From NCBI GenBank assembly GCA_014898425.1, contig RCSZ01000013.1, positions 372,001-436,000 on the forward strand: a stretch of DNA of 64,000 nucleotides. The letters are read 5' to 3'. Position 1 is the stretch's first letter. Every line of letters starts with the position of its first letter. The stretch is from Botryotinia globosa (taxonomy: Eukaryota; Ascomycota; Leotiomycetes; Helotiales; Sclerotiniaceae). Of the stretch, positions 1 to 16,900 are shown in pieces. The notes beneath the pieces are model-generated. The model did not search any database, had not been told where the DNA came from, and saw only the letters and a program-made list of their open reading frames with translations. The position numbers were made by a program, and so were the translations under genes.

Positions 1-270
1 TAATTTGAATAAAAATTTAATTAAAATTTTAATAATATTAATTTGGATAAAAATTCAATTAAAATTTTAATAATATTAATCTAAATAAAAATTTAATTGA
101 AATTTTAGTAATATTAATTTAAATAAAAATTCAATTAAAATCTTAATAATATTAATTTGAATAAGAATTCAATTAAAATCTTAATAATATTAATTTAGAT
201 AATAATTCAATTGAAATCTTAACAATATCAATTTGAATAAAAATTTAATTGAAATCTTAATAATATTAAT
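1..270. repeat. 38-bp tandem repeat, about 7 copies
   Basis: Units of 38 bp beginning TAATTTGAATAAAAATT follow each other from the first base of the window; copies start at 1, 39, 77 and so on. They differ at a few positions, mostly C/T and A/G transitions. The array probably continues to the left of the window. Confidence 0.85.
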
Positions 271-3200
271 CTAAAATATTATATATATTTACAATTTATT
301 TTTTTTATTCAAAATATTAATTATATCAATTCTTTGAAAATTATTTATTATAATATCCTTATTTCTTAAATTATAATTGAAATTAATTTAATTAATATAT
401 GAAATTATAATATTATAATATAAAACTAATATTTTCGAATATCCTTATATATCTTTACAAACTAGAAATAATTTATACTGATTTATTATTATTTTAATAA
501 ACAAATATTTGAATAAATAGTTTCAAATAAAAACAATATATAAAGATTATCTAAGATTCCTCAAAAATACTTTATCAAAGTTTCCAAATATTCAAATCTT
601 TATTAAAGGAATTATAGAAATTGATTTTGAAACAAGTTTTTATAATAAATCTGATTATAAATTATTTTTATTAGATTTTATAACTTTGTTTTATAAATAA
701 TAAATTACAAAATTATATCAAAATCAATTTTTAATATCAACATTCCAAGTTTACTTTATTATAGATATCAATTTCAATATATTGAAATTCATTATTTTTG
801 ATTGTGAATTTTTATTTTGGAAACTATTTTTATTTATTTGCTTATATTAGAGTTTGTTTTTTGTATCAAAAACAAATAATATCTTTTGAGAATCTATAAT
901 TTATTTCGAAATATAATTATTTTCTAATAATAAAGATTTGAATAATATATTTTTATTGAATATTTATTCTTATTTACTTCCACTTTTAATTTTTGAAATA
1001 TTATAATTAAGTTTAATTATAAATATTAAAATCAGAATTGCTTTATACAAAAAAAAATTGAATAAATTTAGACCTTAAAAAGATATATCTGATATTAATA
1101 CTAATAAAATATAGAAATTAATAAAATTATTAAAATCTATTAAAAATAAATAACAAATTGAATAAAAATTATAAAAAAAGTTATACTATTAGAAAAACTT
1201 TTGTATTATTGAAATTGAATATTCATATAGATATTGAATTATAATTGAATATATTATTTCTTATATTTTTAATTTTAAAGTATTAATTAATTTTTGATTA
1301 TATAAAGAATTACTTTGATAATCTAGGATTTTAGGATTGTGGGCGATTTATATAATAGAGGGGCTTTAATAAGGTTTAATGGAATAATCTCTTTTTAATA
1401 TTTTCTATTTGTATATTATTTAAAAAATCCAAATCTATAAATAATTATTCAATAATTAAATTACAATAACAATATATAGATTGGAATAGTGGTAGTATAT
1501 TAATATATTAATTATATATATATTATTATAATATATATTATATAAAAAAATAATTATTTTGATAATAAAAACTTCAAGGAAATTGATAATTTAATCTTTT
1601 TTCAATAATAATAATAATATAATAATGAAAATGTAGATTTGATAATAATAAGGAAATAAATAGAAATAATAATAATTATTATTTAATAATAGAAATAATT
1701 GTTATTAATTATTGATATATTTTTTGATAGAAATTTTTGAAAAAGAAAACTTAGAATAGTTTTTTATTATATTTATTATATATATCTTATAATATAATTC
1801 TTTATATAATTCAGAAATTTGAAAACAATTCAATATATTCTCAATTATTTAATGAAATATTCAATCTTTTTCGTTTTAATTATAAATTATTTTTATTATA
1901 ATTTAATAAGTTAATAATTATGAATGTTAGATCTATTATTTATTAAAGCCTTGATATTTTTTATTATAATTTAACTTTTTATTCTTTTAATTAACCCTTC
2001 TATATTATTTTCAGATTGAATTATAAAGTTTTCAATTGTTTAAATGGATATTGAAGATAATTCACCATATCAAATATTCAGTTTTTATTCTAAAAGAGAG
2101 TTTACTATATCCTTAAGAATTTCTTTTATTTTTAGAATCCCTTCCAAAGAATTGAAATTATATAAAATATTCAAAGATGGATAAATATTCTTGATATTAT
2201 AATAAAAAGAATATTTATTGTTATATAAAAGTTTTTTATTTATTAAAACAAAATATTAATATAGAAATATAAATTCAAAGATTCGGATATTATATTTATA
2301 TTATTATTTTATAATTTTGTATATATATATATTTTAGTTTGATATATTTAAAAATAATTTAAGTAATAAATTTCAATGAAATATTGAATTACTAAATAAT
2401 TAAATCGATTTATTTTAAATAAAGAAATATATTCAATAAAAGTTTTAATATAAGTTTTGTAATTATTATATTTCATAAAATTGATTTCTCTATATACCTG
2501 AATATATATTATTTGTTAATATAAACGATTATTCGCGAATTCGTAATATTCAGGTTTTACAAAGTATATCTTTCATTAGTATTTATAAAATTTCAAAATA
2601 TAATCAATATCCATATTATTAATAAATATTTTATGCAGCTATTTATTATTATATATAATATACTATAATAAAATTAGCTCAAAATAAGAAAAGATTAAAT
2701 CAATATACCTTTTTAGAAATAAGATTTAATTGTTTTTGTAAAGGTTGGTTATTTATTTTTATATTTTTGTTGTATAACTTTATTATAATAAAACTGGATT
2801 TGATATATGAACTATTATCTAGTTTCTTTAGTATAATAGCTGAAATATTTATATTGTTTGAGTATTTTATATAAAAATAAAATGCTTTAAATAGTTGCTT
2901 TATTTCAATATTACTTTATAAAAAAGTAAATCTTATGAATTTATAAGTATATAAAGTATATTAATAATCAATTAGTATTTAATTGGGGAATAGATTAATT
3001 ATTCTAATAGTATTATGGGTTTGTTAAGGTGTAAGGTGTGAAATAATAGCTTATAATTAAAAGGGATTACTTGATGATTAATACCCAACTAATTAAAACA
3101 ATATATTATGAAAAACTATATAAACTAATTCAATTAAAAAAACCAATAAATTATAGAATGTATATCAAACGCAATCTTTGTTTATATCTTTATAAACTCT

Positions 3201-6200
3201 TATCAATTTATAGCTTTAACTAGATTCAAAATATTTATTATAAGTTTTTAAATAAAATTATTTTTTACTTTAATTTTATTATAAATAATCAAATATATAT
3301 TTATTTGAATAATATATAATTTAACAAACTATTATATTTAGATATTAGTGAGATTATTTGATTTGTAAAAGATCTTAATATTTCAAATATCAAATATTAT
3401 TACAATTATTATAATTAATATATAAACTTGCTTTTTTATTAAATCTATAAATTAATATTATTATTTATTATTTTAATCTTTAAATTATATATAGTATTTT
3501 ACTTTTATTGATTCAAATTGTTTCCAAATTTCTTTGCTATTAATATTTCTATAATCAAATAATTATTTATTTTTATTATTTTTCTTTTTTTTTTTATAAT
3601 TATTCTTTTCTTTTGAAATACCTTGAATTTCAATATACCTAAAATATATAATATAATATATATATTCATATCTGTTATCTTCCCCTTCAATCTTACAAAT
3701 ATTATTTCCTTTTGAGTTATCTCAATCCCTATTATATTCAGAATTCATATTATATCAAAGTTAATTATTTCTCTTTCTAATCTCTTAAATATTTATACTC
3801 TTAGAAACCTTCAATTTCAACTCTCTAAATATCAAAGGATTCAATTTTAATTCTATATCCAATCTAAATATAAATTCAGATATCAAGATTCTAAATATTT
3901 CTATGTTAGTTATTATTTATACAATATTCTATAATTCAAATATAGATATTGAAATCTTATATATTATAAATGAAATTTGTAAATAATTAAACAAACTGAT
4001 TATATATAGATATAAAAATATATTTAAAATTCTTATCAAAGATTGAAAAAATGGATATATTAATTACTAGTTTTTTTATTATAACAAAATTACTAAGGCA
4101 ATTATTATTAAGGATAAATCAATTAAAATATAATTATATATCCTTTATATATTGATTATTTAAGTTTGAAATAGATTATAAATTATTGTAAAATCTAATT
4201 CAAAGAATTCTATATCTTTTTAGAACAAAATTTGAAGTTTATATATTAAAATATATAAATTCATTATTTTATCAATTGATTATATAAATAAATCCACAAT
4301 TTTATAATTTCAATAAAATCTATAAATATATTTTTGATAATTGTAGTTATCCAAATAACTTTATATTTGATATATCTAAGAGTATAAAAAATAATTAGAA
4401 ATTATTATTATATTTTATTATAAATTTCTTTTTTTAGAAAAAAAAAAAGAAAAAAGAGAAAAGAAAAAGATTAGGTGATTTATTAATAATAATGAAAATT
4501 TTATTAAATATTCAAAATTTAATTATTATTATATATTTATAGATAATAATATAATCTTTTTATATAATATCTTCATATAATTTATATCAACTTGATTATA
4601 TAAATGAATCTTTTGAAGATTATATCCAGATTATATTTATATAGCCAGAAAATATATAATTCTGATATTAAATATATATATTATAAGATAATAAACTATA
4701 AGAGAATTAATCTAGTTTTTATAACTCTAAAGTTATATATTTTCTGGTTATATAAATATTTAAATAAATTAAGTATAAATCTTTTGATCTATTTTTATTA
4801 TAATATTTTAAGTAATATTCTGAGTTTTAATATATTTATAATTCAATTAAATATATAGATAGAAATATAATTAGATTAGAAATTATATTAATAGAATATT
4901 TAATATTTAATCAATTGATTTTAATTTTTTATTTATTCAATAAATTTATATAATTTATTAATCTTTAATCTTATTTTTTAAGGATTTAATGAAATATTAA
5001 TAATTAAATAATATTTTATTTTTATTATAAGTATATTAAATAAAATATTTTCAAAATATATTAAATTCAATATATTTATAGATATTCAATATATTTATAG
5101 ATATTTTAATAGTAATGAATTATTATGAATCTTGTAATAATTATAGAATAATAATTTAATATTCAATAATTTATTTAAAATATCTCAAAACTTATTGAAA
5201 CTTTTAAAATTCTGGATATTAATAAAACTATTAATCTTTCCAATTTATATTATTCAGAAAGTTCTTATTATATATTAAATTCCTATTATATATCAAATTC
5301 TATTTATATAATTATTTGTACAAAAAATATTACTTATGTAGAAAATACTATCTATTCAAAAAATTACAAATACTTTTCAAATATTAATCAAACTGGAAAT
5401 ATTCTTTATACTTTTAATAATCATTTGATTTTATAATATATTAATAAAACTATTCAAAAAAAAAAGCAAATTTTCGAAATATAGATTTTTGAAACAAAAT
5501 TAAATCCAATGATATATAAACGATTTTCTGAATATATTAAAGTTTATTATTATATAATTAAGAATTTTTAAGAAAATATTATATAATTTAATATAAGAAT
5601 AATTAAAAAAAGGTTTGATATATTGAAAATTTTCGAAATAATAATCCAGGACTTGTCTTATTCGGTTTTGAGTAGTTTATTGATTGAAAAAGTATATATA
5701 TTTTATATTTTCCTATATATAATTGATTTAAAAACTAATATATATTGAAGTAATATAAGATTTAAATATAATGAATCTTATAATTCTTGTAAAACAGGAT
5801 TTGGGATATTTCTATAATATATATATATTAAAGAATTATTCAAAGGATCTTATAATAATTATTATCAAAATAGAAAACAAAGTATATATTTGATAAATAT
5901 ATTAAGTTTTTATAAAAAAGTAAATTCTAAATTATTAATAAGTAATTTAATTAATTTAATATTAAATATAGCAAAGGATATATATATAAAATTATAATAA
6001 CAAGTTATATCTACATTCAAAGTTTAATCAATACTTAAACCTTAATTAATATTAGAGATTATTTATTTATTGAATAATTATTTTGAAATTTTGATATCTT
6101 TTAAAATGAAAAAAAACTAATCAATTAATAATAATAAAGATTTGTATTTTGATAAAGAAAAACCATTTAGAAAGTATTTCAAATGAAATAATTAAAATAT

Positions 6201-6670
6201 AAATATATTAAAATTAGCTTGATGAAATATTACATTAACATTTATAATTATAATAATAATTCAAAAAGATTTAATTATTCAAATTGATCTGAATATATTT
6301 GAAAAAAAATTATTAAAAATTACTAAACCTCAGAATATAATTATAAAAGAATATCACTTATAATTAATTACAAATACTTTTCAAATATTATACTAAATAT
6401 CAGATTATTTTGTTATTTTTTTTTTTATCAAATAATAATAATAAAACAAAAGTATTAATATAATATAAAATGTTTTAAGTTAAATAGATATATATAATTT
6501 TATATTTTAGATTTTAATATAAGAATATAAATTATAGAATATCTAGGATTTTAGAATATTTTGAGTGAAATTATTATTGTATATTATTTGTATTATTTGG
6601 AAAAAAGTTTTTAAAAATCTTTATAACAAAAAAATTCTTTTTTATATATAAAAGAATATATAATCCTATC

Positions 6671-6880
6671 AATTTCTTTTTATTTATTTATAAATTCTTT
6701 ATTAATTAAATTACAAATTCAAATTTGTTTTATAATATATTTAAAAAGTTTTTATTCCCAATTTCTTTTTATTTATTTATAAATTCTTTATCTATAAATT
6801 CTTTATCTATAAGTTTTTTATTTATAAATTCTTTATTAATTAAGTTACAAATCTAAATTTGTTTTAATATATATTTAAGA
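6671..6880. repeat. Direct duplication of an 85-120-bp AT-rich unit
   Basis: The segment beginning AATTTCTTTTTATTTATTT at 6671 recurs at 6760. The second copy carries an internal expansion of a TTCTTTATCTATAAA-like subunit. Both copies end in a similar TTAATTAA, TTACAAAT and TTTGTTTT succession. Confidence 0.6.
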
Positions 6881-7724
6881 AATTCTTTAATATATTTAAT
6901 TTCTTATTATTTATTTGAAAGTAATTTATTATATTTATTATAAATAAAATATAATCCTTTTTAGATATGAAATATAATTAATAATTATTTTCAATTCAGA
7001 AAATATTTAAAAAACAATTATTCATTATTTTTAAAAAAGCTTTTAAAACAATAATTTTTATTAATAATGTAATATATATTATTGATAATATTATATACTA
7101 AATAAAAAGTTTATAATCTGATTCGCCCTTATAATTCAATATTATTCAGAACAGTTAGCAATAAGGAAGTTAGATTTATAATGTTTTTGATAAATAAGAA
7201 AATATTAAAAAATATTCTCTTAATGTTATTATAAACAATTTTCATTTCATTTTAGATATTTCTAATTTTGATAAGAAAATCCAGATTTATAATATTTTTG
7301 GTAAATAAAGAAATATCAAAGAATATTTTAACAAATTTCGGAAATTATATAATATTTTTATTAAGATTAATAATAATTATTTAATTGAATAAAAATATTT
7401 TAATTATTATATAAATAAATTATAATTTATATAGCTTTTAAATATCTTTAAGTATATCAATTGATTATTATATTATCTAAAAATATAATAATGCAAATTA
7501 ACGAAATCTGGGGTATATATAACCCCTAATATCAACAACTCCTTATATAATTAGAAATTTTCAATATTAAAGGTAAGAAGATTAGGTTGATTCTCTTAAA
7601 AATTATTATTTTGTAATATATACATTTATTTCCAGAATTATATTTTTTTTATTTGAATAAATATTAATACTTAAATTATTTAATTAATTAACAAAATAGT
7701 AAATTGAATAATAGAGATTCAATT

Positions 7725-7932
7725 AAATTTATAGTAGTGTTGATATGATAGAAATTTAATTAAATTGATAATAGTATTGATATGGTAGAGATTAAATTAA
7801 ATTAATGATATTAATATGATAGGGATTTAGGTAAATTGATAACGATATTGATATAATAGGAATTTAATTAAATTGATAGTGATATTAATATGATAGGGAT
7901 TTAATTAAATTGATAGTGATATTAATATAATG
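7725..7932. repeat. 37-bp tandem repeat, 5-6 copies
   Basis: The unit resembles ATTGATATAATAGGAATTTA followed by ATTAAATTGATAGTGAT, 37 bp in total. The + strand of the array is almost free of C while G is retained, so the residual bases are strongly strand-asymmetric. Confidence 0.8.
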
Positions 7933-10900
7933 AATATTTTATTTTTCAATTTGTTTGCTGAATAATAAGCTTACAAATTTTTATATAATTATAAGATTAT
8001 TTCTAAATTCCAATATTTATTATATATTTTAATATTTATTATCTTTATATAAATATTTAAATATCTTTTAATATTTTTATTTATATTAAAAGTATTTATT
8101 TTCTTTTAATTATTCCTTAGTTTTTATATTATAATTTCTAAAATAAAATAAAATATTTCAGAATATATTAAAGTTTTAATTATAATTTCTTTAATCAAAA
8201 GATTATATTAAAAGAATTATATTTATAGGAAATTTAAATATATATTATCTTCAAAATTATAATAAAAGCTATTCAAATTTAAGATTTAATATTTGAATAA
8301 TTATAATAAATCAGTGAATATAATATTCGATTTATTATTTAATAGATTATTTAATAGTATATTAGGAACTTTAAGAATACTTTAATAATATATATATTAT
8401 TTGTGAATATAAGATTAGTTTTAATCAAAATATAATTATTTGGATGATAATGATTTATTATTTTTAATTAAATAAAAATAATTACGGAATTCAATTTATA
8501 ATAAGATTTTATAAGTAATTTAAATATATTATTCTTATTCAATTATATCTCAACAATTGAAAACATTATAATATCAATATAATATATTATTTCGATTTTA
8601 TAATAATATTACAAAAAAAAAATTGGAAATAAAATATAATATAATAATTAATACCTTTAATAATAATTGCTTATTTTTTGATTAAAGAAATATAATTGTT
8701 GTTTTACAAAAAAATAGAATTTTTATTAATAAACAAATAATCTCAAAACTTTTTAAGAAATTTGATTTGGAAGGAATAATTAATAGAAATTCTAATCAAA
8801 AATAATATAAAAAGAAAATAATAATTATTAGTTTTAATAGAATATATTTATATAATAATTATAATAAACTCAAATTTTAGGAGATTGAGATTTATGCTTT
8901 TATTGATATATAGTTGTAATGTATTATAATTATTTATTGTAGGATAAAGAATAATATTTAATATATAGTTTTTATTATATATCTATAATTTATTATTATT
9001 AAATACCTATCAAAATTGATATAAATCAATAAAGGAAAGGAAATCAAATTGATGATTATAGTATATATCAAATTAAAAAAAACTTAAACTCAGAAAAAGT
9101 TATTAATTAAATATCCCAAATATTATAAACTTTATCTTTTTAAAAACCTATAATTCTTAATTCTCCCTTTTCATTTCTATTTTTTATAAAAAAAATCAAT
9201 GCAAAATATCAGGATTGAGTGATAATAGAAAACTCTAATTTATCAATTTCTCAATAAAATTAAAGAGTTATTTCAAAAGTTTTTAGAAAAAGAATAATTT
9301 AATAATTTTATATTCGAATATATTATTATCAAATTTATTTATATATAAGTAATTCATTATTGTATTTAAAAATTCATTATTTATTATAATAATTATAAAT
9401 TAAAAAAATAATTATTATGTGAATACTATTTCTCAATTGGAAAACTTTATTTTCTATTTGAATATCTATCTCATAAATTGGATTATTATATTGAAGTTCA
9501 TTAATCAATACTTCAGGTATTATAAAATATAATATTAAATAAAAGACTTTAAAAGCATTTTTATAATATTGATAAATTTTTGTCTTCAAATATAATAAAA
9601 TTGTACCAAAAGTTTTGTAATAATATTGAATACTTATAGAACTTTTTTAAAAATATAAAAATTAATTATAAAACTCTATATATATATATATATTTGAGAT
9701 TAAAAAAGCATTTATAAGATATTTATTGTACAAATCCAACTTTACTTTATAAACTTTCTTTTAAATATAAAGTATAAGGATTTGTTTCTTTTTATTTTCC
9801 TCAAGTTAAATATAATGAAGTCAATAAATATTTCAATAGTATAAATATGATTAATCTTAATTTTGAATAAAAGGATTTATTATCTATATCTTGTAATCTA
9901 AATAATTACAAAAATAAAGATATTATAAATTATAATAATAATGGTAATATAAAAAAAGAATTGGATGATTTTCTTTTCGATTAGAATATTAAAGAGGATA
10001 TTAATTAACAAATTAGATATATTTATTTTGTTTTTAGATATGGATAAGTTTTTGAATCTTGATATTTACTTTCTCTTTAAATATTATAATAAAAGTTATA
10101 ATATTATAATTTCCTTCAATATATTTATAATATTATTAATATTAATAAATATTTTTGAGGAGGGATAATATCAGATCTATTATAATCTAGCTTTTTTAAA
10201 GATAATTTAATTATAGAAATATTAATAATATTATATATATATTATAGATTTGATTATATGAATAGATATAGAGTAATAAAAAATGAAATAAAAGGGAGGT
10301 ATGAGAAGATTAAAAAATAATTAGTTTTATTCAAAATAAAGGAATAGACTAATAATATATATATAATATTAACTATATAGATTAATTATATTAAAATAAA
10401 ATCTAATTACAAAATAGAAATTATATATATATAATAGTTTAGAATATATACTATAATTTTCAATAAGTTTTAATATTAAATATAATAATACAAAAATGAA
10501 TTTATAAATCTATAATATTGATTCTAAATATAAATAATATACAAAACTCTAAATCTTATAGCAAAATAATATTATATGATTTTATAAATTCATTTCTCTT
10601 GATTCTTTTTTATTATCCTTTTGATTAACTTTTATAATGATTATAATTTCTCCCACCCTCTTTATTTGAAATTTTTAATTATTTTGTTTTTTTATTTTAT
10701 TGTTTTTATTCATTATTTCTTTAATTCTAAAATCTTTTTCTTGATTATCTTTATTATTTGTTTTTTCTATATCTTCATCATTAAATATTTGATTTCTTAC
10801 TTGATAGTAAACTTTCTGCTTATATATTTCTCTTCTCGATTTATTTATAATAAAATCTTATGAAAATATATCGATAATTTAATGAATGAGATTAACCCTT

Positions 10901-13900
10901 TAAATCCAATTGAAAGATTCTAGTGCTATATTTATTAAATAATATAGTTTATAAATAGCTTTGTTTTATTCTTTCTTTAAAAACAATTCGAAATTAATAA
11001 TCAAATCCGTTTTTGATAATTAATTTTTGTAATAATCTTGGAATATTATTTTTGATTATAGATAATTATTCATTATAATGAATCAAAAAAAGGATGTATT
11101 TTTTATTTGTATTTTCAATTCCATAAAAATTTATGAAAAGCTTTTTTTTATTTTTAATTTAAGTTTTCTTCCTTTGAGGATAGACAAAAATTTGTATAAA
11201 ACTTGCCAAAAGTTTTGAAGTTCTTTATTGTTATTATTTTTATTATCAAATTTAGGATTTATTTTATTTATTTTATTTATTTTGCCTGTTTTATCCTTCA
11301 ATTATAAATATTCCTTTAGTATTTTAAATATTTGTATATTGAAAATATTATATATAAATATTTTAATTTTCGAATATATTATAATTTCGTTTTGAATTAT
11401 AGTTTTAATAATATTGCTTTTAATTAATAATAAGGAAATCGATATATTACTTCTTTAAGCTTAGTTGTTTAGAAATAGACTATATTATATATAATAATGT
11501 AAATCTAAAGAAAGCTCGAAGCTCTTAGCTATAAAAAGTTAGTATATATAATTTTGAAATATAATGAAATTAGAATTATTATTTTCTGTAATTATAAGAT
11601 TCTCATTTTATTTCATTTAAATATTATATTTTAAATCTTTGGATTAATATCATTTTACTTTTTTTTTAAATATAAATATAATATCCATATCTTCATAAAA
11701 TATAAACTCTTGAATATATATCTAATTTGTTGTTTGATTTTATTAAATTGGATTTGGGCAGTATTTAGATATTTGTATTTCTATTTTTGATTCTTATATC
11801 AATAGATATTTTTTGGAATATATAATTAAAAGATTTAATAATAATACTTGAATAAAAAGTGATAATAAAAAAGATAAATAAACTTATATTTTTAATAGAA
11901 ATATAATTAATTAAGAATACTATAAAAAAAAAGATTATTGATTTAAATTCATATAAACCATTAAATGTATATACTAATTAGGTAATTATATTAAATCTAA
12001 TTATATTACTATCATTTATATATTATCTTCTTTATATTAGATATTATTTAATAATTTAATAGATATCAGATTGATTTAATTATAGAATATATTTCTTTAT
12101 AATTTAAAATATTTTGAATTAGAAAAGATATATTAACTTTAGAAAGTATTTTTTTATTATATAATTTGAAAGAAAACCTTAATTTATTAAATAACAGAAA
12201 AATCTCAATAAATATATACAATATTTCCCCTTTAAATTATAAAGTATTGTATATAAAGATAATAGATATTGAATTTTACTATTATAGATTTTTTACTTCT
12301 TATATTTAAAAAACTTATTGTTAATTCAATTTAATTTTTAAATATAATTCTTAAAATGATAGATTGTGAAATAATTAATAATTTATATTCAAATAAAATA
12401 TTATATACTTTCAAATTATATAAATAAAAAATTTTAAATAGTTTTATATAGCAATTCTATAATTATAAATCAAAAATAAAGAATAAATTATAATATAAAA
12501 TATAGTTAATTATTTAATTATTCCTATAGTATTTTATATTTCAGTTCAAATAAATAATAAACTTATATTAAAAATATCTTAATATATTTATTTAAATTTA
12601 AATATATATTCTTTGTAATATAAGATTATTATTCAAAAAACAAATTATTTTCTTTTGTTTTATAGATTAATTGAGTATAATGTTAAAAATATAATTGCTT
12701 TATATTATACCTTTTTATTTGATATAAAAACTTATTATTATTTAGAATTTCGTTTTTTTTTATATCTAGGAATCAGAGATATTCTACAAATAATTGTTTA
12801 TTTATATAAAAAAAGTTTAGATTTCAAATACTTTTATATAAATATATAATCGATTGATAAAAATAAATTTTGTAATTCTTCAATTTCTTTTTGAATAATA
12901 TTTTTTTTTTTATTCGAAGATTGTTTCAATAGTTTATTCTAATCATAAAAGATAAAATTCAAATAATCAAATTTAATTGAAAATTTCTTAAAGATTGTTA
13001 TATATTTTTTTTTTGTTATATAAAATTGTTTTATTAAAATATATAACAACTTTATAGATCTATTAATAATTTGATTTTCTGATATATTTAAAAATTAAAA
13101 TAAATATATTGAAATTCAAATATTATTTGATTGAGTAATAACTAATGGGGAGGGATAATAGATTGTTTGTGAATATAAGGAAATAAAATGAAAAAGTAAA
13201 ATAAAAATTGAATTGGATATATTTGATATTGAATAAGGGTGAATAAATTGATTGTATTTCGAAAAAGATTATATTAAAATAGAATAATTGTGTTGCAAAA
13301 AAGAATATCTTCGAATAGAATAATTATATTTTAAAGGGGATTATATTGATATAAAATGATTTGAAACTAAGGAGTTTGATTAAATAGATTCTATTAAAGA
13401 TAGATTTAATTCTAAATAAATTAATTCTAAGTGGATTAATCCAAAGAAAGAAATAATTGATTAAAGGTCAAAAGTTGAATAAAAATAAAAAAAAACTAAA
13501 TTGTTATTTTATTAAAAATATATAAAGAAATTATATTATGAGAATATAAAGCAAGATGAGCAACGAAATTCTTTAAATATATTATTGTTCTTTCTTTCTT
13601 TTTTTATTTTATTCATTCGACTGGCTTATTTTGTTTTCTAAAAACTGAATAATATTAATTACAAATTTCTAGAATTCTGAAGATATATATACTTTGTTAT
13701 TTTTCTTTTTATATTTATAAATATTATATAGTTATATATTCAAATATAATAATAAAGTTAAAATATAGTTGGTATAATACAATTACAATCAATATATATC
13801 TTTTAATATTTCTGAAATTATATATATTAATATTTTTATATAAATGGGAAAATATAGATTCAAATATATCTTTAGATATATAGAAGATTTTAGATCTCAA

Positions 13901-16900
13901 GTCAAATAAAAATGATTCTTTTTTATATAAATAGCATAACTCATTTTATATAAAATAAATATATTAAAAAGTTATTTAAAATCAAAGTATAAATTTAAGC
14001 TTGTTTTTTATTAAATTAAAGTAGATATTTATATAATTTGAATAAAATACTAAAGAATTCTTTAAAAGTCTAATTAACTAAAATAAAGTATTATCTACTT
14101 TACATAATTAATTTATTAGATTTTCATAATTTTTTTATTATCTTTATTTATCTTTTTTTTTAAAAAAAATTCAATATCAATCTCGAATATCGATATTAAT
14201 AAATAAAATAAGAAAGTTTATAATATTTTTTTCGAAATATATCTTAAGATAATAAATTATAAGGAGATTAGTGATTTATATTTGATTTAAGTATTGTGTA
14301 TATTTTAATTATATAAGAATTCATATAATCAAAGTTTATATAATCTTGTTACTGAGAAAGTCAAATTAATCAATCTTTTTATATAAATATTCATATAATT
14401 AGAAAATATACTATATTTTATTTATAGGTATTTTTTATAGGATAATGATTAATGGTTTATATTTAAATAAAATATAATAATAAATATATAATATACTTCA
14501 TAATTTTATATCCAAAAGTAGGGATTTGATAATCTTTTTTAATATTAATAAAAGGTATACAAGAATAGCTTTAATTTTTTATTGATATAATCAGAAAGTA
14601 TACAAATCCAAAACTGAATGTATAGATATATTCACTCCATTTAGAGATATATCCCACAAAATTATAAATTATAATAGAAGTTATTTAATTTTTTAATAAT
14701 ATAATGGTATATATCAATTCAATTTAATATTTTTATATAAATCTTGATATAATTTTATTAATATAATTTATATTTAGTTTCTATATCACAATTATTTCAA
14801 CAATTCATTTTTATTTATTTTAAAACTTATAAATTATATTACTTTTATTTATCGATTATTTAATTATTTATACTATATTTGATTATAAGGATAATTAGCT
14901 GATATATATATTATTTTAAATAAAAAAATAATTAATATTCAATATGTGATAAATTTATAATATTGTTTTTATTAATTCTTTAAAATAATAAAGATAAATA
15001 GGAAGATAGGATTAGAAAGATATAATAATATTTATAAATAATATTGAATTCAAATAAATAAATTCCAATATTTGCAATAAAATTTATATATATAATATCA
15101 GAATAAAGAATTTTTGATTAATTATAAAACAATATTTTCAATACTTCCCATATTTATCATCAATTAAAAATAATATTTAATTATATTTTATATAACTAAA
15201 AAAATTTTAAGAAAAGTTTTTAATTTATAAATCTTTAAATAATATTATTTTATAATTGAAGTTTTATAAATTACAATAAATATTTGTTATTAAATAAAAT
15301 AAAAAGTTTCAATTTTAATTCAATTGAATTTTGATTTATATTTGATTGAATATTATTATATTGAATATTAGTTCAAATTGAAAATATAAATCTCTAAAAA
15401 TATTATTATATATTTTGATTATTTCAAAAAAAATATTGTATAATCAGAATATAGTAATTATCTACAGTTTGTATTTATTATAATCTCATTTCTTTTCTTT
15501 AAACTACTTAAAGTATTGAAGTAATGAAGTAAGTATTTATAAGGATATAAGAATATATATATATAATAACTACTTAATAAATTTAAATAAATTTAGTATA
15601 GTAATAATCTCTCTTTCTACTGAATTATCTTTCTTCAAACTTTCTTATGATTAATATATTTGAAGAATAATTCAATCTAATTAGTATGGATATATATTTA
15701 AACTTTTGGATATTAATATATTTCTTTTCAATAAAAATCTATTTATTATATTAATAATATATAATAATTATTATATATTGTATATATAATATAATTCTTT
15801 TGATTTATGAGATATATAATTAAAGATATTTATTTTATTATACCTCTTTCTTTTTTTTCGATTTTTTTATAGATTATTTCAATCTATATTTTGAATATAA
15901 AATAAAAAATAATTATTATTTTATATAAAAATATATTTTTATACTATAAAATTCTTATTTAATTTTTATTTTCAATTTTTAATTCAATTAAAAACTAATA
16001 TTTATAAAATATATTGTTATTTGTTTATTCTATAAAAAGGAAAATCAAATTATAAATAAGTTTTTTTTAAAAAAATATCAATTTTGTTTTAATAGCCTTT
16101 GAAAACGTATAGTTTTGTAGACAAATATCTATTTATCAATAATATAACTCTTATATCCCAATTGTTTTGAATTTAATATATTAATAATATAATAATCTAA
16201 TAGTTCTCAATTATTTAATAGGATTTTCGAATCTAATATTCTTTAATTATCAATCCTGTAGGATATAATTTCTTTTATTTCAATTTCAACTTTTCTTATT
16301 TAGATTTCAATTTATCAAATTATATTTAAATATAAATTTGCTTTATTAATTCTATTTATTTAATCTATAAATTATTATTATATTTTTATATTTCAATAAT
16401 AATATCTATTGACTTCTTATTAATTATTTAATATATATCAAAATTCAATATTACCATTTTTATTTAATCATTACCCAATTTCTAACAATTAATTATTAAA
16501 TTCAAATTACAATCAATTTATATTATTTAATAATTTAGTATATTATTTAATTGAATAATCCTCTATTCTTTCACTATTACCTATATAATATCAAAATACC
16601 ATCTTTATATAATATAACTCTAGATTTCAATTTATTCACATCCCAACCTACACAAATCATATTAATAAAATGAATACTTCTATTATAATCAATTTAGATA
16701 TTATACCATCTAATATATTGATTTTCAAAGTATTAACTCTATTTCAATTTCAACCTTATATTATTAAAAGATTATTATATAATTATAATTTAAATAAAAA
16801 TAATTATACAAAAATCAATAAAATTTTGAATTAGAAAATAATAGTTAATATTTTTATTAAATCTAATTGGAAATGTAAAAAATATAATTTAAACTTTCTA